DNA from: Rhizophlyctis rosea
Taxonomy: Eukaryota > Chytridiomycota > Chytridiomycetes > Rhizophlyctidales > Rhizophlyctidaceae
Assembly: GCA_027596075.1 (NCBI GenBank)
Contig: JADGJC010000270.1
Location: 1-56,663, forward strand
Direction of reading: 5' to 3'
Length of the DNA stretch: 56,663 nucleotides
In this document: one piece after another, positions 22,641-34,994 of the stretch
How the letters are laid out: every line of letters starts with the position of its first letter
Numbering within the stretch: the stretch's first letter is position 1
Notes under the pieces: model-generated
Told to the model about the DNA's origin: nothing
Databases searched by the model: none
Seen by the model: the letters and a program-made list of their open reading frames with translations, nothing else
Position numbers and translations under genes: made by a program

Positions 22641-24668
22641 CTAAAGGTCCAAATCAAGATCCTGCCTCTTCCTCGCCTCAATCGCAGCCGGTTCCTCCTC
22701 ATCATAAATATGCTCCCTCCCTTTCTTCAAAGACTCCTGCAACCCACGTCCAAACCGCGAGCTCGTCATGTACGAAAACAGCAAACAGAGGATCAAGTGA
22801 ATCTCAAGAATGATACCGAAGAACGTGAGATAGGTTGTTGAGTATTCGTATTCACTCTTAAACCTAAACGAAGAAAAGTGGAGAAACATCAGGCAACCTA
22901 CATAAGCCAACTCCTCCCGTCCACACACCAACAGAAATCGGTAAAAAAAACAAAAAAACTTACTGCGACTGCCTCATCCGAATCAACCGATACAACACAA
23001 ACCCAAGCCCCGCCAAACACCAAAAGTTAAACGCCCACAACAGCCTCTTACTCTCCCTGATCAGTCCAAAATAGCCCAACGCAATAGTAATCGCACCAAG
23101 CGGAATGCCCACGGCCCCTAAAGCCAATTCCGACCCCAAAGCTTGTTGCGCCCCGGCAGATGACCGCGAGACGAGGGCGATGAGGATGACGACAAAGACC
23201 GTGTAGAAGAAGAGCGTGAATTTGAGGAGGAGGAGGAGGACGTGGTAGTTCCGGAGGTGTTTGCGGAGTTCGACGGAGGCGCCGTAGATTCTGATGGGGG
23301 AGAAGGTTTTGTGTAAGTTCGGTGTTCTGGCAATGAGGCGCTGGCATTCCCTCCGCACTTTTTACGTACCGATACACTTGCCAACCAAACTCTTTGAAAA
23401 GCGCATATGACAACCCGAAAAGAATGACGGTGGACAAGATTTCGATTCCTATAACTACCCACTGTTTTGTTGGTTGTTTTCGTGCGATGAGTCCAGGAAC
23501 TTTGAAAATTATGGTATTTCAAATGAATTGTTGTTCTTTTTTCAAAATTCCTTACCTGCAAGATCTGCAGAGGCTGATCTGTCCGCGGAAGATGAAGCCC
23601 TTCCAAGTTAACGTATTGGATCAGTGAATACCCGGCACACCCGACAGAGTACAGGTCCAACGCGAAGATCTGGAGAATATTCTTTTGTCTGAAGAATTGA
23701 GGCAAACGTCAATTACATTGCATCCCGTCCATAGAGAATAGGAAAATATGACTTACATCACTGCGTCCCACGCCACAAGCAGCAGGAAGAACTGTGCGGC
23801 AAGGAAAGTAGCCTGATACCTGGAAAAACAAATATAGGGGAATGGTTATTCACAAATCTATAAAACGCATGAAAGGTATTGAAGACTACATGTTGTTTCC
23901 CACTTACACAAACATGGACTTCTCTTTCTCGTCATCGACCAATGAAGGAAAGTTATTGAACCAATTATTCTCACGATAGATGAAATATGATTCAGTGACG
24001 ACCAGGAGGATTAGCTCAAACACGACAAAGGACATCGCGACTTGTGACCATCTTCCCTGGAATCAGAGTAGTAGTGGATTAATCCCTGTGAGGTTACTGG
24101 CCCCACTGTACTTGCAGGAAGACCGCATCTTACATACCGATGGCCACCACCGCATAGCTTTAGGTGCCGAAGTGCCAGGTTGATGTTCACGATGTCCAGC
24201 CGGGGTATCATTAGCGCTCGTTCGTCCTTCCAATAACTGTTTGGTATCTTTTCGCTCCTCTAGACTCTCTCGCTCTGGAGGCGTGGCGTACGGCCTGGAG
24301 CTACCGCCCGCCTGCGAGTTGAACGCGGACATGGCATAGTCCTGGTGCTGGGGACGTTGCGGTCCTTTTGGTGCGGAGGAGTAGTCGGTTGAGGCTGCGG
24401 TGTTGGCGTATTGGTTTTGGGCGTAAGGTTGTGGAGAGTATTGGTGGGTGGGGCCGAACGACTGTATCGGCTGCTGTTGCTGGTAGGCGCCGGGGCTGTA
24501 TTGGTGCTGTTGGGGTGCGTAAGGGTTAGGCCGGCCATAGGGAGTGTTCGGAGAAAGTGGTGGTGAAGTTGGAGGTGAGGTAGGAGGTGTCCCCACCAGC
24601 CCAAGAGGGCGGCCGACTTGTTGGGGTGGGGTGAAGGTTGGCAAACGGTGAATCGGAGCGTCACCCAT
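22641..24668 (-). CDS. UPF0658 Golgi-type membrane protein
   Basis: Predicted multi-pass membrane protein of roughly 550 aa. Exon 1 (24668-24138) codes for 177 residues of Pro/Gln/Tyr-rich, probably cytosolic sequence. Several membrane segments follow: MSFVVFELILLVVTESYF, ATFLAAQFFLLLVAWDAVM, FALDLYSVGCAGYSLIQY, IGIEILSTVILFGLSYALF, LLLLLKFTLFFYTVFVVI, GIPLGAITIALGYFG and a last pair ending near 22800. The pattern FGWQVYRYV ... LRNYHVLLLLLKFTLFFY ... RESKRLLWAF and the hydropathy agree with the fungal UPF0658 family, annotated as Golgi membrane proteins of unknown function. A charged tail (RKRQDLDLDL) ends the protein at 22641. Intron positions in the middle are by eye. The long low-complexity N-terminus looks longer than I expect for the family. 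Confidence 0.78.
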
Positions 24669-25561
24669 CTTTCCTGTTGACGTTCAAGGTGGAAACCCAA
24701 ACGAGAACCCTGGTCTCAAAAAAACTGGCTTTTACGTGTGCTGGCTGTAGGAAAGATTTCGTCAAGTGACTGGGGACAGGATGTAACTGAAGTGGCAATG
24801 GAAGTGATGGGTGGCGAACAAAGTAAATAAACAATGACGATGAGGCCTGTCTGCAGTTCAAAGTTCAAAGTCGTATGCGCCTTTGGCGCAGCAAGGCGCT
24901 TTTTCGGAGCCATCCGAGTCTCCATCCATCTCAGCATGACTGTGCCATATATTGGCATGACTGTGCCCCTATAGAGTGGCTGTGTTATATACACAATACT
25001 GGTAATACAATACGATGCACTGTGCAAAAGAAATCAATAGATGGCAATATCATGCAAAGTCCATTGATCTCGTCTTTAGGAGTCGCAAGAATCATCCCAT
25101 GCTCATGATATCCACCGACCCCAAGAAACCCATAGTGTTGCGACTTCCCAACATACAGGAAATTAGATAAATATGTGCACAAAAAGCAGGTGAGTGAGTT
25201 TTGAAGGATGCGAGTGCGTTCGCAAAGCCGACGCCAGGCAGCTGGTGAACTGAGTGCTTCAAATTGAATATACCGCCCAATAACACATAATCAGTCGTGG
25301 TCCGCTCGACGATCCTGCTTTGCCGTACAGTTTGTCACGAAGCATACTAAGCATCAATGGAGGAACTTCTTTCAGGAGCCTTGTAGTTCAGATTGAATGA
25401 GTAAGGTTAGGTGCGTGCCGTTGAATGGTCCACCTGATGCACGACGAACAGAACAAGTCATTTAACCCATGGTATGTTTGATGCATGTTTGATTTACAGC
25501 AAATACTTCTAAGCTATTCGCAGGATGAATGACACCCAGCGTGGGCCCACGTAGTTTTGTT

Positions 25562-25706
25562 CACTGTTGCCAGTGGCCACCGAGTTTAACGGTCGCTTTT
25601 GCAAGTTCTAAGCTATTGTGGGCCCCGCCTTAACATATCCATCCGTCCACCGTTGCCGGTGGCCACCGAGTTTAACGGTCGCTTTTGCAGTGGTTTCTAA
25701 GCTAAA
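25562..25706. repeat. direct repeat, two ~58-base copies
   Basis: Two near-identical copies start at 25562 and 25648 (spacing 86). Both contain GGCCACCGAGTTTAACGGTC followed by GCTTTTGCA and TTCTAAGCTA. A diverged third copy of the core (CCACCGAGTTTCACGGACG) is at 35244-35262. Confidence 0.8.
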
Positions 25707-25889
25707 GTATCCATTGGGCCCTTTGTCGACGTCTTGCCCGGGACGTATATGATCTGTGTGTACAATGAAAGTATCAGGTATTTCATTATGAAGTAACCCC
25801 CAACTTGGATTGCACCGACACGAGTCTCGCGACAGGCAGTGGTAGGCCTGGTCCACAAAAAGGGACCACTGGGACGTCGGGATCGTATC

Positions 25890-26000
25890 ACTACTGAAGA
25901 GCTGTGAAGGAACCGGACCACCAGATGGATCTCCATACCACCACCCCTTACCCCCCGCCCCATTGACCAATCCGAGAGGGAGCACAGGAATTGAGCATAA
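25890..26000 (-). repeat. dispersed repeat, inverted match to 41160-41270
   Basis: Read on the minus strand, this segment carries TTGGTCAATGGGGCGGG, then a GGTATGGAGATCCATCTGGTG block. The plus strand at 41175-41225 carries TTGGTCAATGGGGTGGGCGG and GGGATGGAGTTCCATCTGGT in the same order. This is a ~100-base dispersed repeat in opposite orientations. No coding capacity is evident. Confidence 0.75.
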
Positions 26001-26767
26001 GGGAAATGGGCGAAGCACTTAACTGATTGTGACTCGACTCCACGCAAAACGGAAATGGTGTGGGTGGTGCGATCTTCCCAAAGTGTTAATGCGGGGCTGG
26101 TCGAAAAGCGCTATTGTTGTCTTCAAGTGGTCAAAAGGAAGAGAGACTTGCAGGATGGAAGCAGATGGAGAATGTCCGGCTGCCAGAATGAAAGGGACAA
26201 GGGAGTTCAAGCCTTGAGTTGCCCCTTATATAGTTTTTAGGCCATAATGCTTGGCTCCATATCGAGCAATATGACCATATTCGGATATCGATTAACAGTG
26301 GCACAGTTTGCACATGCGGCGATCAATTCAATGATTTTGGTCATCAGACGCACGCCGCCCCGAGCCACCCTGAATGATTGCCCGTACGGACATGGACGTG
26401 TCCTGCCCAAATAAAAGGAGCCAGGGACCACAAGGGCCCCCTCGCGTCACAACCCGCGCGCGCTTGGGTATCTTGCTTTTTCACACTAGAACACTCCTCG
26501 CATATCACCAAATCAATCACGCCAAAATCAACTGTACTATAGCTGGCTACATCAGCAAACTGGAAGCTAGCTTTTACATTCCGAGTCGACGTACCATCTT
26601 CAATCAGTCCGGTCGGCTTGTTATCATCCCGCTTCGGGGTCGCATGTCGCTCAATCCCTATTCTAAGGGTCCTCCGCCTTTTCCAAAATCCTTCTTCAAC
26701 TGAAAAGATCGCGCTGTAATCACCTGGAAACATTGCATCTCTCAGATCAACTGTACACCTCTTCGCC

Positions 26768-28720
26768 ATGGAGGACGTCGACTTCGTCGGCACTGAGGGG
26801 TATCGCGACGCGTTAGCTCGGTACACCGCGTACTTCTCCAGCGCGGATGAGATCGCTTTCTACGCAGTGAGTATCGCTTGCGAACACTTCTCCCCCAATA
26901 AATGGCATTTTGCTGACAAGAGACTCCTCCAAACAGAAACACAAAGCTGAAGTATCGGAAAGGCAACAGCGACTGAACTACGATGGGTACCAACCATCAG
27001 ATTCCCGCGTCCCGTACGCGCGCGAAAGTAACGGACGCGGATTGCGATCAGACCCATCCCGGAAATCGCGAAAAGCATCTCGCGAGCCGTACGTCCAATT
27101 GGTAAGTGCAAAGGTATTTGCTTCGATAATGATCATAATTCCATGCTGCCATTAATCCTCAATGTGACTTTGTACAGCACAATTCCTATCAGCCATACAC
27201 ATCACGATCGTACGGACCACCCCAAAGACCATTCTTTCCGGAGATTGGAACCTTCCCTGCCCGGCCACTCGAGAAAAGAATGCACATGAGCCATGAAACG
27301 GACGTCGATTCAGTAAGACCACCAAGCCTCAAGCGGTTACGCCACTATGAGCCGCAGGAAAGGTGGGGGACATCAGCAGGCGGAGTCACTTCCATATACC
27401 CTGATGGACGTCCTAATCTCATGACGTCAATGCGAACGCCAATGCAATGGGAGCCGGACACCGCAAAAGGCGGTGATCGACGCCGTTACAGTGGCCCTCA
27501 CGACTGTGAAGTCGTCGATCTCACCCAACCCACATCAAAAGACCATCCTACCAAATCTTCGGACCAGAACAAATCAGACGCGGCCAAGCGACGTCTCCTA
27601 CTCCCAAAACCACCAGCCATCCAAACTTCGCCAACATCTCAACATACCGAACGCTCCCCATCACCCCCCAAAGCCTCATCATCATCCTCAGACGACAAAC
27701 CCAACTCCAGAACCACCAATTCCACATCAACACCCTCACCCACATCTCCAACCCAAACATCTCCTCCATCCTCCTCGTCCTCCCCAACCAAAGCTTCCTC
27801 CACCACAGCCGCAGCACCCAGCCCACCACCCCGCGAACCCACCCCACAACCAACATACCCACCCCCGGACCCAACCATACCAGACACCGAGCTCCACGAC
27901 CACCCAACAATGGACCTAAACGCGCTCCACGTAACACTGGAAATGTGGCAACGCGCCGTAGATATATACCTTAAAGTCAAGAGCGTGAAAGAGATTGTGA
28001 GTCGGCAGCCGGAGAAGAAGAGGCAGATTATTTTGGCGAGTATTTTGCATATTTTGTGGTGAGTGGATGTTTTTCTTGATGTTTTTCTTGGCTTGGTGAT
28101 TGCTTTTTGGTTCTGATGAGTGTAATTGTTTGTTAGCCGGCAGGAAGGTCTGCCTCGCACGTTTCAGGAATTTGCTGTTGGGGCGGGTACAACGAAAAAA
28201 GAGATTGGGGCGTTTTTCCGGATCTTGCTGCCGCTTATTGATACGGAGGGGTTGTGCGGCAAGCCGGTTACGGCGGATAACTTCTTGGTATGGAGACATG
28301 TCTTCTGCGGTTACAAATTGATCTTGATACTAATACGGAACGGGTACCAGAAACGATGGTGCGACGAACTCAGACTCCCAGAGGAAGTGTACGAACGTGC
28401 AACAGATGTATATAAGCGCGCTGAGCACTTGGGTTTGACGTCCGGAAAGTGTCCGACGAGTGTCAGGTATGAGATTTTCGACCACATGGGAATGGTCAGA
28501 TACACATGCTGACATCCTTCCTTTCAAACGTCATTGGACACACAGCTCAGCAGTTCTTTACTTTGTCTGCACGGACGGAGGAATGGTTCGCTGTCCGCCG
28601 TACCAGTACTATGATTCCAGAGATTTCGCGGCGGCGGCTGGGGTTACGAATACGACGTTGCAGACGAGCTTGAAGATGTTGATTCTGCATAAGAGGCAGC
28701 TGTTGGATGGTGGAGGATGA
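26768..28720 (+). CDS. TFIIB-like protein with cyclin-fold core but no zinc ribbon
   Basis: Five exons (26768-26866, 26937-27101, 27178-28058, 28137-28466, 28546-28720) keep frame and give about 549 aa. The first ~300 residues are Ser/Pro/Lys-rich and disordered. The C-terminal ~250 residues resemble two TFIIB cyclin-like repeats. Repeat 1 has KRQIILASILHILCRQEGLP, RTFQEFAVGAGTTKKEIGAF; repeat 2 has LPEEVYERATDVYKRAEHLG, SGKCPTSVSSAVLYFVC and DFAAAAGVTNTTLQTSLKML. TFIIB and Brf proteins recruit RNA polymerase through an N-terminal zinc ribbon, with C-x2-C pairs near the start. No such cysteine pattern occurs here. It is thus a TFIIB-core paralogue that could bind DNA or TBP without the polymerase-binding ribbon. 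An unannotated upstream exon with the ribbon is possible but none is seen. Confidence 0.72.
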
Positions 28721-28989
28721 AAAGTTTGCCATCCTTTTTGTTGGGGAGGGGTTATCATGATCACGGGATATAACGATGAAGTTCTTGGCCTATGCACAGG
28801 AAGTTTTGAGAAAAGTCCTGGTAGCTTCTGGAAAGATTCTGTAATTTTCCGCATTGCAGAAGTCTTGTTTTTGTGCTCGTGCTAAAGAGCTTGCAGCAAT
28901 ACAAAAATATATGAGGAATCAAGCGCTCAAGAAGCATAACACATCCGTCATCTTTGTTAAAATGAAAGACCTGTTCCCTTGCCTAGAGT

Positions 28990-30977
28990 TTACTTCTTGG
29001 CAAACCACGCCGAGAGCGTCGTCTGACGTTTCGAAGCAGCACTCTTGGCGCCGGGAGAGTCATCCGGTGCATGGCGTTTTTGCGCTTGTGGTGCTTTCGT
29101 AGCAGGGGAGGGACCCCCTTCTTTGGGTTTGACTGCTGTTGACGTATCTGGCGGCTCGGGAGCAGATTGTGATGCTGTCAAGCACACGTCTAGATGAATG
29201 TTGATTTCAGATGGAGGTATGGGTAAGCTGCAAATGGGACAGGATACGGGTTGTTCCGCTATGGGAGTTTCTTCTATTGGGGGTGGTGTTTTGGCGGATA
29301 GTAGGGTGTCGTCTGAGGCATTTGTCGCCAGATTCTCGGCCGGCGGTGGGGAGCAGTCGCCATCTTCCAGTTTGCGTGGAGAGTCCTCGCTGATGTTAGA
29401 GCTTGTGCTTTGCAATCCTGCTTGTGGTATGAAGGCACTCTGATGAGTTATCTCCGACTTGGGTTGATCATGAACAACAACAAGATTCACCTCCAAACAA
29501 ACCCAACACCCCTTTCTCATGACTCCGTTTCGAATCCACCAAGTCTCTGAAAAAATTGGCCAACTTGACTGGATTGGTGCCCTTCGGCACAACAGTGGGT
29601 GTCACTCGCGCCGGTTTGAGAAAGTCAATGAAGGACCGCAGTTCTTCGAAATTACTATGCTCTGAATATGGCACTTCGTAGATGCGAAATTCGGGTGAAT
29701 CGGGTGGTTGATTGGGTCGAATCTGTTCGTGATACAGTGCGCCAGTGCCGTAGCGTTTTTGGAACTCGTGTGTCCAGCCTGTTGGGACGACGCCTGTTTG
29801 GAGTACATCTTGAATGGGCGGTCGTGTCAACTGTCAACCAAGCCATGAGGTGAGGTGTACCTATTAAACGTGTGTAAACATCCGACGGATCCGATATCGA
29901 GGAGTTCTACATCAATTGTCAGATCATGTTGGATCAAGAACACTGCAACCCCTGAAAACAGGACATACCCGCCATTCTAAAAATTGCTCACAGAATGACC
30001 AATTGGGCAAGAACCGCCAACCACCGGGTGCCATCTCACCCAACTTTCCCCAAGATACGACCCATATGTTTGATGCCCGGATATCCGTCGTGAAAATGTC
30101 CATGAAAGAGAGTTCCAATTGCTCAAGGATGGCCTTCTTCTCAGGTGTAACAATGATCGGGATATCGTCGAGCGATCGGCTGACCTCCTTGAGCACCTTC
30201 TCTTTGCCAATAGTATAGGTTGCTATTAGCACCAACGTTTTGCATCGCGCTGAGAGAGCTGGATCTGTTGAAGTGGGATTTGGAGGTGTATATTCTCGGC
30301 ATCGTTGCGCGATTAGTTCGCCTACAGCGGTAGTGATGATGTCTTGATGCGGAAACTTGAACCGTGGATTACAGTACTGATGTAATGAGATGAGACAAAG
30401 TTTGCATTCGAATCGCGAGGCACTAATATTACCGTTGTGTCGAGCATGACTTCCTCGATTTCACCAGGTCCGTCTTCGCCCCACCCTTCCCACAGCCGCA
30501 TCGAATGGTCATACCGAAAATCTCCACAATGGACTACTCGCCTTCTGGCGTTTTTTCCGTTTGGCAAATCAAAGACAAACACAACTGCCCCAGGGCAGTG
30601 GTTTGCGTCCATGAGCTGAACGTAACAGTCGTCCTCGAGGTCCACTCGCGTGTTAAGAGGAAGTGCAACAACGAGGGAAGGAGGGACCTCGAGTTGCGAT
30701 ATGAGTAAACGTGCAGTTATGGGAGAGCAGCGGATGGGACCCGTATTCCAATTTTTGTTGATGCCTGTGTAGTGGTCTGAGTGGAAGTGACTTGGTAATG
30801 GTATATATTTTGGCCACCCGAGTATGTTGAACAGGCTAAGTAAGCTACGCCTTACCTCAAGAAATACACATATTCGGGGTTCTTGTACTTGAACGCGTCG
30901 ACCACAAACTGAGTATTGGGAATCTGCCTGCCTTTCGGCAGTAGAGATGGAGTCGAAGTGCCCTTTGCGGTTGCCAT
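28990..30977 (-). CDS. SNM1/PSO2-family DNA repair nuclease with C-terminal UBZ finger
   Basis: Predicted metallo-beta-lactamase/beta-CASP 5' exonuclease for DNA interstrand cross-link repair, nuclear, about 560 aa. The start MATAKGTSTPSLLPK at 30977 leads to FVVDAFKYKNPEYVYF, then the metal motif HFHSDHYTG. DANHCPGAVVF, VVHCGDFRYD, VMLDTT and the late EVPYSEHSNFEEL supply the remaining metal ligands and beta-CASP motifs. All catalytic motifs look intact. After the catalytic core a linker (with an intron at ~29493-29430) leads to CPICSLPIPPSEINIHLDVC, an exact UBZ4 pattern (C-x2-C-x11-H-x3-C). The protein ends QTTLSAWFAKK, which resembles a PCNA-binding box. SNM1A-type proteins normally carry the UBZ at the N-terminus, so this arrangement is unusual. 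It is divergent with the GH20 gene, 436 bases away. Confidence 0.87.
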
Positions 30978-31413
30978 TTGTTTGGATGGTGGAATGGGAA
31001 AATGCAGATGACCGCGAGAAGTATCCAACAAGATGAGGTTGTGCGGTGGGAAAGGATGATACTTGGGGCCCGCGCGTGTGACATGCCTTGGGGCCCGAGG
31101 CCTCCGCCACCGCAACACGTGACCTGTCAGGGTGCTCCACCACCAACCTCCTTGCAGTGTTTTTGACATCCTGAAACCGCTCCATTCCTGCAACGCGATC
31201 TACAAACTGCCCTTTCTCACGGCAAGGTTACCGCAAAGTTGAAGACTCAGACAGAAGGTCACCTTTTACATAGCTGCTACTCCACTTGTAGGCAATTGAC
31301 GCGCATTGCAGGAGCGAATTGTGGGTGATTTACTCTTGGCCGCTTTGTTTACTTTTTGGGAAAACGTCGCCGTTTGAATTCTCACCTCATACAGTACCCT
31401 GCAGTTCATCGTA
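30978..31413. promoter_or_regulatory. shared divergent upstream region, SNM1 / GH20
   Basis: 436 bases between two start codons. It contains ACGCGAT (~31193) and GACGCGC (~31299), partial matches to fungal G1/S cell-cycle boxes (ACGCG core). The evidence is weak, and no TATA box stands out. Confidence 0.3.
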
Positions 31414-34400
31414 ATGGAGGACAACCTTCTGTATCAAGAGTCTTCACACAGTGGTAGCTCAAGCCAACAGCGGCCCGTCAATAGTTCTCCGACCCCAACA
31501 GACTTTTCTCGCACCATAAGCATGGGCGACGACATTATGGACGTGTCTCGGCGGCCCAGCAATTCCCTAGCTTCTCAAAGTTTTGATAGGGAAGATAGCG
31601 GAACCGGGAAAGATATAAACGCGCTTCCCAGCGGTAGTGGCGCAGACGGGGTCCCTTTCCAGGAGTATCCTCAAGACCTTGCCAGCGCCGCTCACCGTTC
31701 CCCTGATAACATGCCAATCGACATACAGTATGACATAGCAGGACCAAGCACAACGGAAGCATATGCTGATGGCGTGGAGGGGAATTCGAGTAACGAGCGA
31801 GCCGTCCGGGCGCAGTCCGTTGAAATGGCCTACGTTCCGGCAGACGGAAATGACTCTCTCGATCCAAATGACAAACGTTTCATTCGTGAAGGGAGCTCGG
31901 CAATGTCCGACATTATCCTTGGATCAGCAGATGAGCATCAAAGAGACCACACACGCGTTCCGATTTTGTTGGTTGCGGAATCATATCCCAAAGAGCTGGC
32001 GGCGGGACTTGGGGAAATCATGCGATATTGCGTGCACAAGAACTTTGTCACCGCTGAAAGTATGATTTTGGATGAACAGAGGTTGCGCGTTTCGATGCGG
32101 TACGTGCAGTTGACAAGCTCACTATACATTTGTGTGGGCTGAACCGAATGATGGCAAAGATTCACAGAAGATCAACAACTTCCTGCTGGCTCGCTGGTCG
32201 TTCAGTCCAGTCATGAGGAGTACTCGAGTGTTCCGCCAGACGAGAAGTTCGAATTGCTGATCATTTATCACCGCAGAATCGAAGGTATACACATGAAGAT
32301 CAAGGAGCTTTCATGTTCAATCGCTGATGGCGCTTTAGCATTTCGAGCACTGGGCCGCATTCTCGGCACAGCGTTCGCCTTGGAGGACATAAACGATCTG
32401 GGCCGGGTTATGAGATGGAAAGAAGACGCGCAATTTGACACGCTTGGGTAAGAGGACTTGATCATGCAATCAAGAAGACTTGCACCAACTAGACTGTTAT
32501 GCAGTGTGATGATAGATTGCAGTCGCGGTGCAGTTTTGGCAGTCGACACCGTTTTGTTTATGGTTCGGTCTTGTGCTTTGATGGGACTGAATACATTTCA
32601 ATTGTACACTGAGGATACATATGAGGTTGGTTCCGTCTGGGTTGCCATTAAAATGAGGGGTGCATCAACCGAGTGTTGTCTTAGGTCAAGAATGAGCCGT
32701 TCTTTGGCTATTTGAGAGGTAATAGCAGTTCTGTCCTCCTAAAGTGAACCCCCATATGCATGCTCATTTGGCTCATCCATCCTCTAGGTGGATATACTCA
32801 AGAGCAAATTCGATCTATAGATGATTATGCGCATGAGTTCGGAATCGAGGTGAGCCGCTCAGCGTTTGGCCACTGCAGCATTTGGACTCGCCACATGTTT
32901 ATTGACATCTCCTTATCCGACCGTATAAGGTCTTCCCCTGTATCCAAACTCTTGGACATTTTGGTCAGATCCTGCAGTGGCCAAGATTTGCAGGGGTGCG
33001 AGAGTGAGTAGAACTCATATTCATGTGCGTACGAAGGCACCGGCTGACGATATGTCACCTTAACTGTAGCACATCCGAGGTCTTACTTGCGAAATGCGAA
33101 GAGACGTATGAGCTGATAGGAAAGCTGTTGGATGCCGCGTCGGGCCCGCTAAGGTCCAAGCGAATTCATATCGGAATGGATGAAGTCAGTAAACGACTGG
33201 GGTTTTCAATCAGATGGCGAATTGATTGACGGTATTTGCAGGCTCACGGCGTTGGAGAAGGGCGATATAAGCAGATGTACGGATATAAGGATACGACAGA
33301 CGTATTCTTGGAGCACCTCCAGCGGGTACACGCGCTGTGTCAGGAACGTGGCCTCAAGCCTATGCTCTGGTCCGACAGTAAGTGTTTGCAAGTCGGCAGT
33401 CCCGGGGAACGATACGTTAAGACTGACGGACTACACAGTGCTTTTCACCTTGGGTAGGCCTTTCGTGAGGACGCATATCGAGATGATTCAGTACTAAGTT
33501 GGCGAGCAGTTGCCAAGAACAACTCGCTGCTCACATATTACGATGACAAACCGCTGCCGTCTGAGATATCTCGGAGCATGCCTTCGGGAGTAGAGCTTGT
33601 TTACTGGGACTATTATCATGTGAGAGCCAATTCGATATATATTCGGTGAGCTTGGCGGCTCATTTTGTTGAAGTTACAAGCAGACGACTACACTCGCAAA
33701 ATCCGGCATCATCGAGATCTGGGATATGAGCCGTGGGTCGCAGGAGGCATCTGGTGCATATTGGAGATTTCTGCCACCAGGTCATGTCCATATTCATTCA
33801 CACACATGATCTGGGTTTCAGGACTTGGAACCGACTATACGCCGCATTGCCATTCACCTTGGAAGCCTCTCGCGCATGTTTACAAGCTTGCAAGCGAGAT
33901 AATGTTCGCAATGTCTTCGTCACCACATGGTAGGTCGAGACACTGGTACGCGAGTAAATTTTTGCATATATCAAACTCATGGACGCAGGGGGGACGACGG
34001 GAATGAGTGTGACGTCTTGTCTGCATTACCGGGCATGTTGTTCTATGCGGAGCATGGTTACACGCCGGAGCTGGAGGTGAATTGGACACAGGTGTCGCAG
34101 AACTTTGCGGGGATTTTTGGAGGGAGGTTGATAGATTGGGTAGGTATTCTAAAATTCAGTCATAAACATTGCTGGGACAATGAAGCATCAATGATATGCA
34201 GATTGACGCAAGTAAAGTTGATCTGGTGGTCGTGAATGAGCTTACAAGAGCTCGATTTCCGGTATGGTTAAACGAAGCATACCGTTGGTAGGGAAGTGGA
34301 CGAAAACCTCACTGACCTCGTTTCCAGCCAAACTTGTCAAAATGGCTTCTATGGCAGGATCCACTGTACGCCTTCCTGAGTCCTCAGTACAGGGACATGG

Positions 34401-34994
34401 ATTTGGAAAAACATTTCAGCGAGGTATTTGTCACACGGCTGGCGGGAAGAGCCATGTTTTTTTTTGCGAAATCTTGACCCGAGCTCTTCACCGTAGGTGG
34501 CGGAAAACCTGTTCCGAGCGTCGAGCGAGAATCTAGAAACATACCCCTTCAATGAGCGCCTACGGTTCCCAGCATTGCTAGCTCGGGCCCTATCGCTGAA
34601 AAGCAACATCCGCGACCGCCTCGCCAGGGCACACGCACTTGAAGACCAAGACGATCGCATAGCCCGCCTGCACGAGCTCGCCACGGGCCAACTGCACGAA
34701 CTAAGACGAGCGATAGACGATCTGTGGCGGTACCATCGGGACCGGATTTGGCTGGACACGTACCGGCCGTTTGGGATGGAGATTTTGGAGTTGAGATATG
34801 GAGCTGCGAGGACGCGGTTGGAGAGTTTGGAGGATCGGGTGTTGAAGATTTGTGAGGCGGGGCATGAGGGGGTTAGGGGGAGGATTCCGGAGTTGGAGGC
34901 GGAGTTGGGTGAGGTGTATGTGGGGGCCTCTGTTGAGGTTGTGGTGGACTTTGCGAGGGCGTATACCCCCTCCAGGGCACTTGGAACTGGATGA
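31414..34994 (+). CDS. GH20 beta-N-acetylhexosaminidase, cytoplasmic/nuclear type
   Basis: Predicted exo-beta-N-acetylhexosaminidase of roughly 900 aa in a dozen or so exons. The first exon (31414 to ~32100) codes for ~229 residues, mostly Ser/Asp-rich and disordered; no signal peptide is seen. A GH20b-like N-domain (LLVAESYPKELAAGLGE ... LGRILGTAF) precedes the catalytic barrel: GLNTFQLYTEDTYEV, GGYTQEQIRSIDDYAHEFGI, IQTLGHFGQILQWP, then HIGMDEAHGVGEGRY with the conserved Asp-Glu catalytic pair. The exon boundary falls directly after that pair (~33183). LKPMLWSDM, VYWDYYH and NVFVTTWGDDG follow. A helical C-terminal region (ARALSLKSNIRDRLARAHAL, ELATGQLHELRRAIDDLW) closes the protein. Lack of a secretion signal recalls hexosaminidase D rather than lysosomal or chitin-digesting enzymes. 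The stop is at 34992-34994. Confidence 0.85.

Larger units (their letters stand above)
24669..26767. other. gene-poor region of 2.1 kb with dispersed repeat
   Basis: It lies between divergent genes. The centre holds repeat sequence (see entries at 25562-25706 and 25890-26000). The frames here show no domain, codon bias or splicing I can support. About 360 bases upstream of the TFIIB-like gene the sequence AAATAAAAGG (26409-26418) could be a core promoter element. Confidence 0.45.

Noticed and set aside
27548..28160. Minus-strand glycine/tryptophan-rich frames opposite the TFIIB-like gene
   Set aside because: Composition mirrors the Ser/Pro-rich sense strand; typical antisense artefact.
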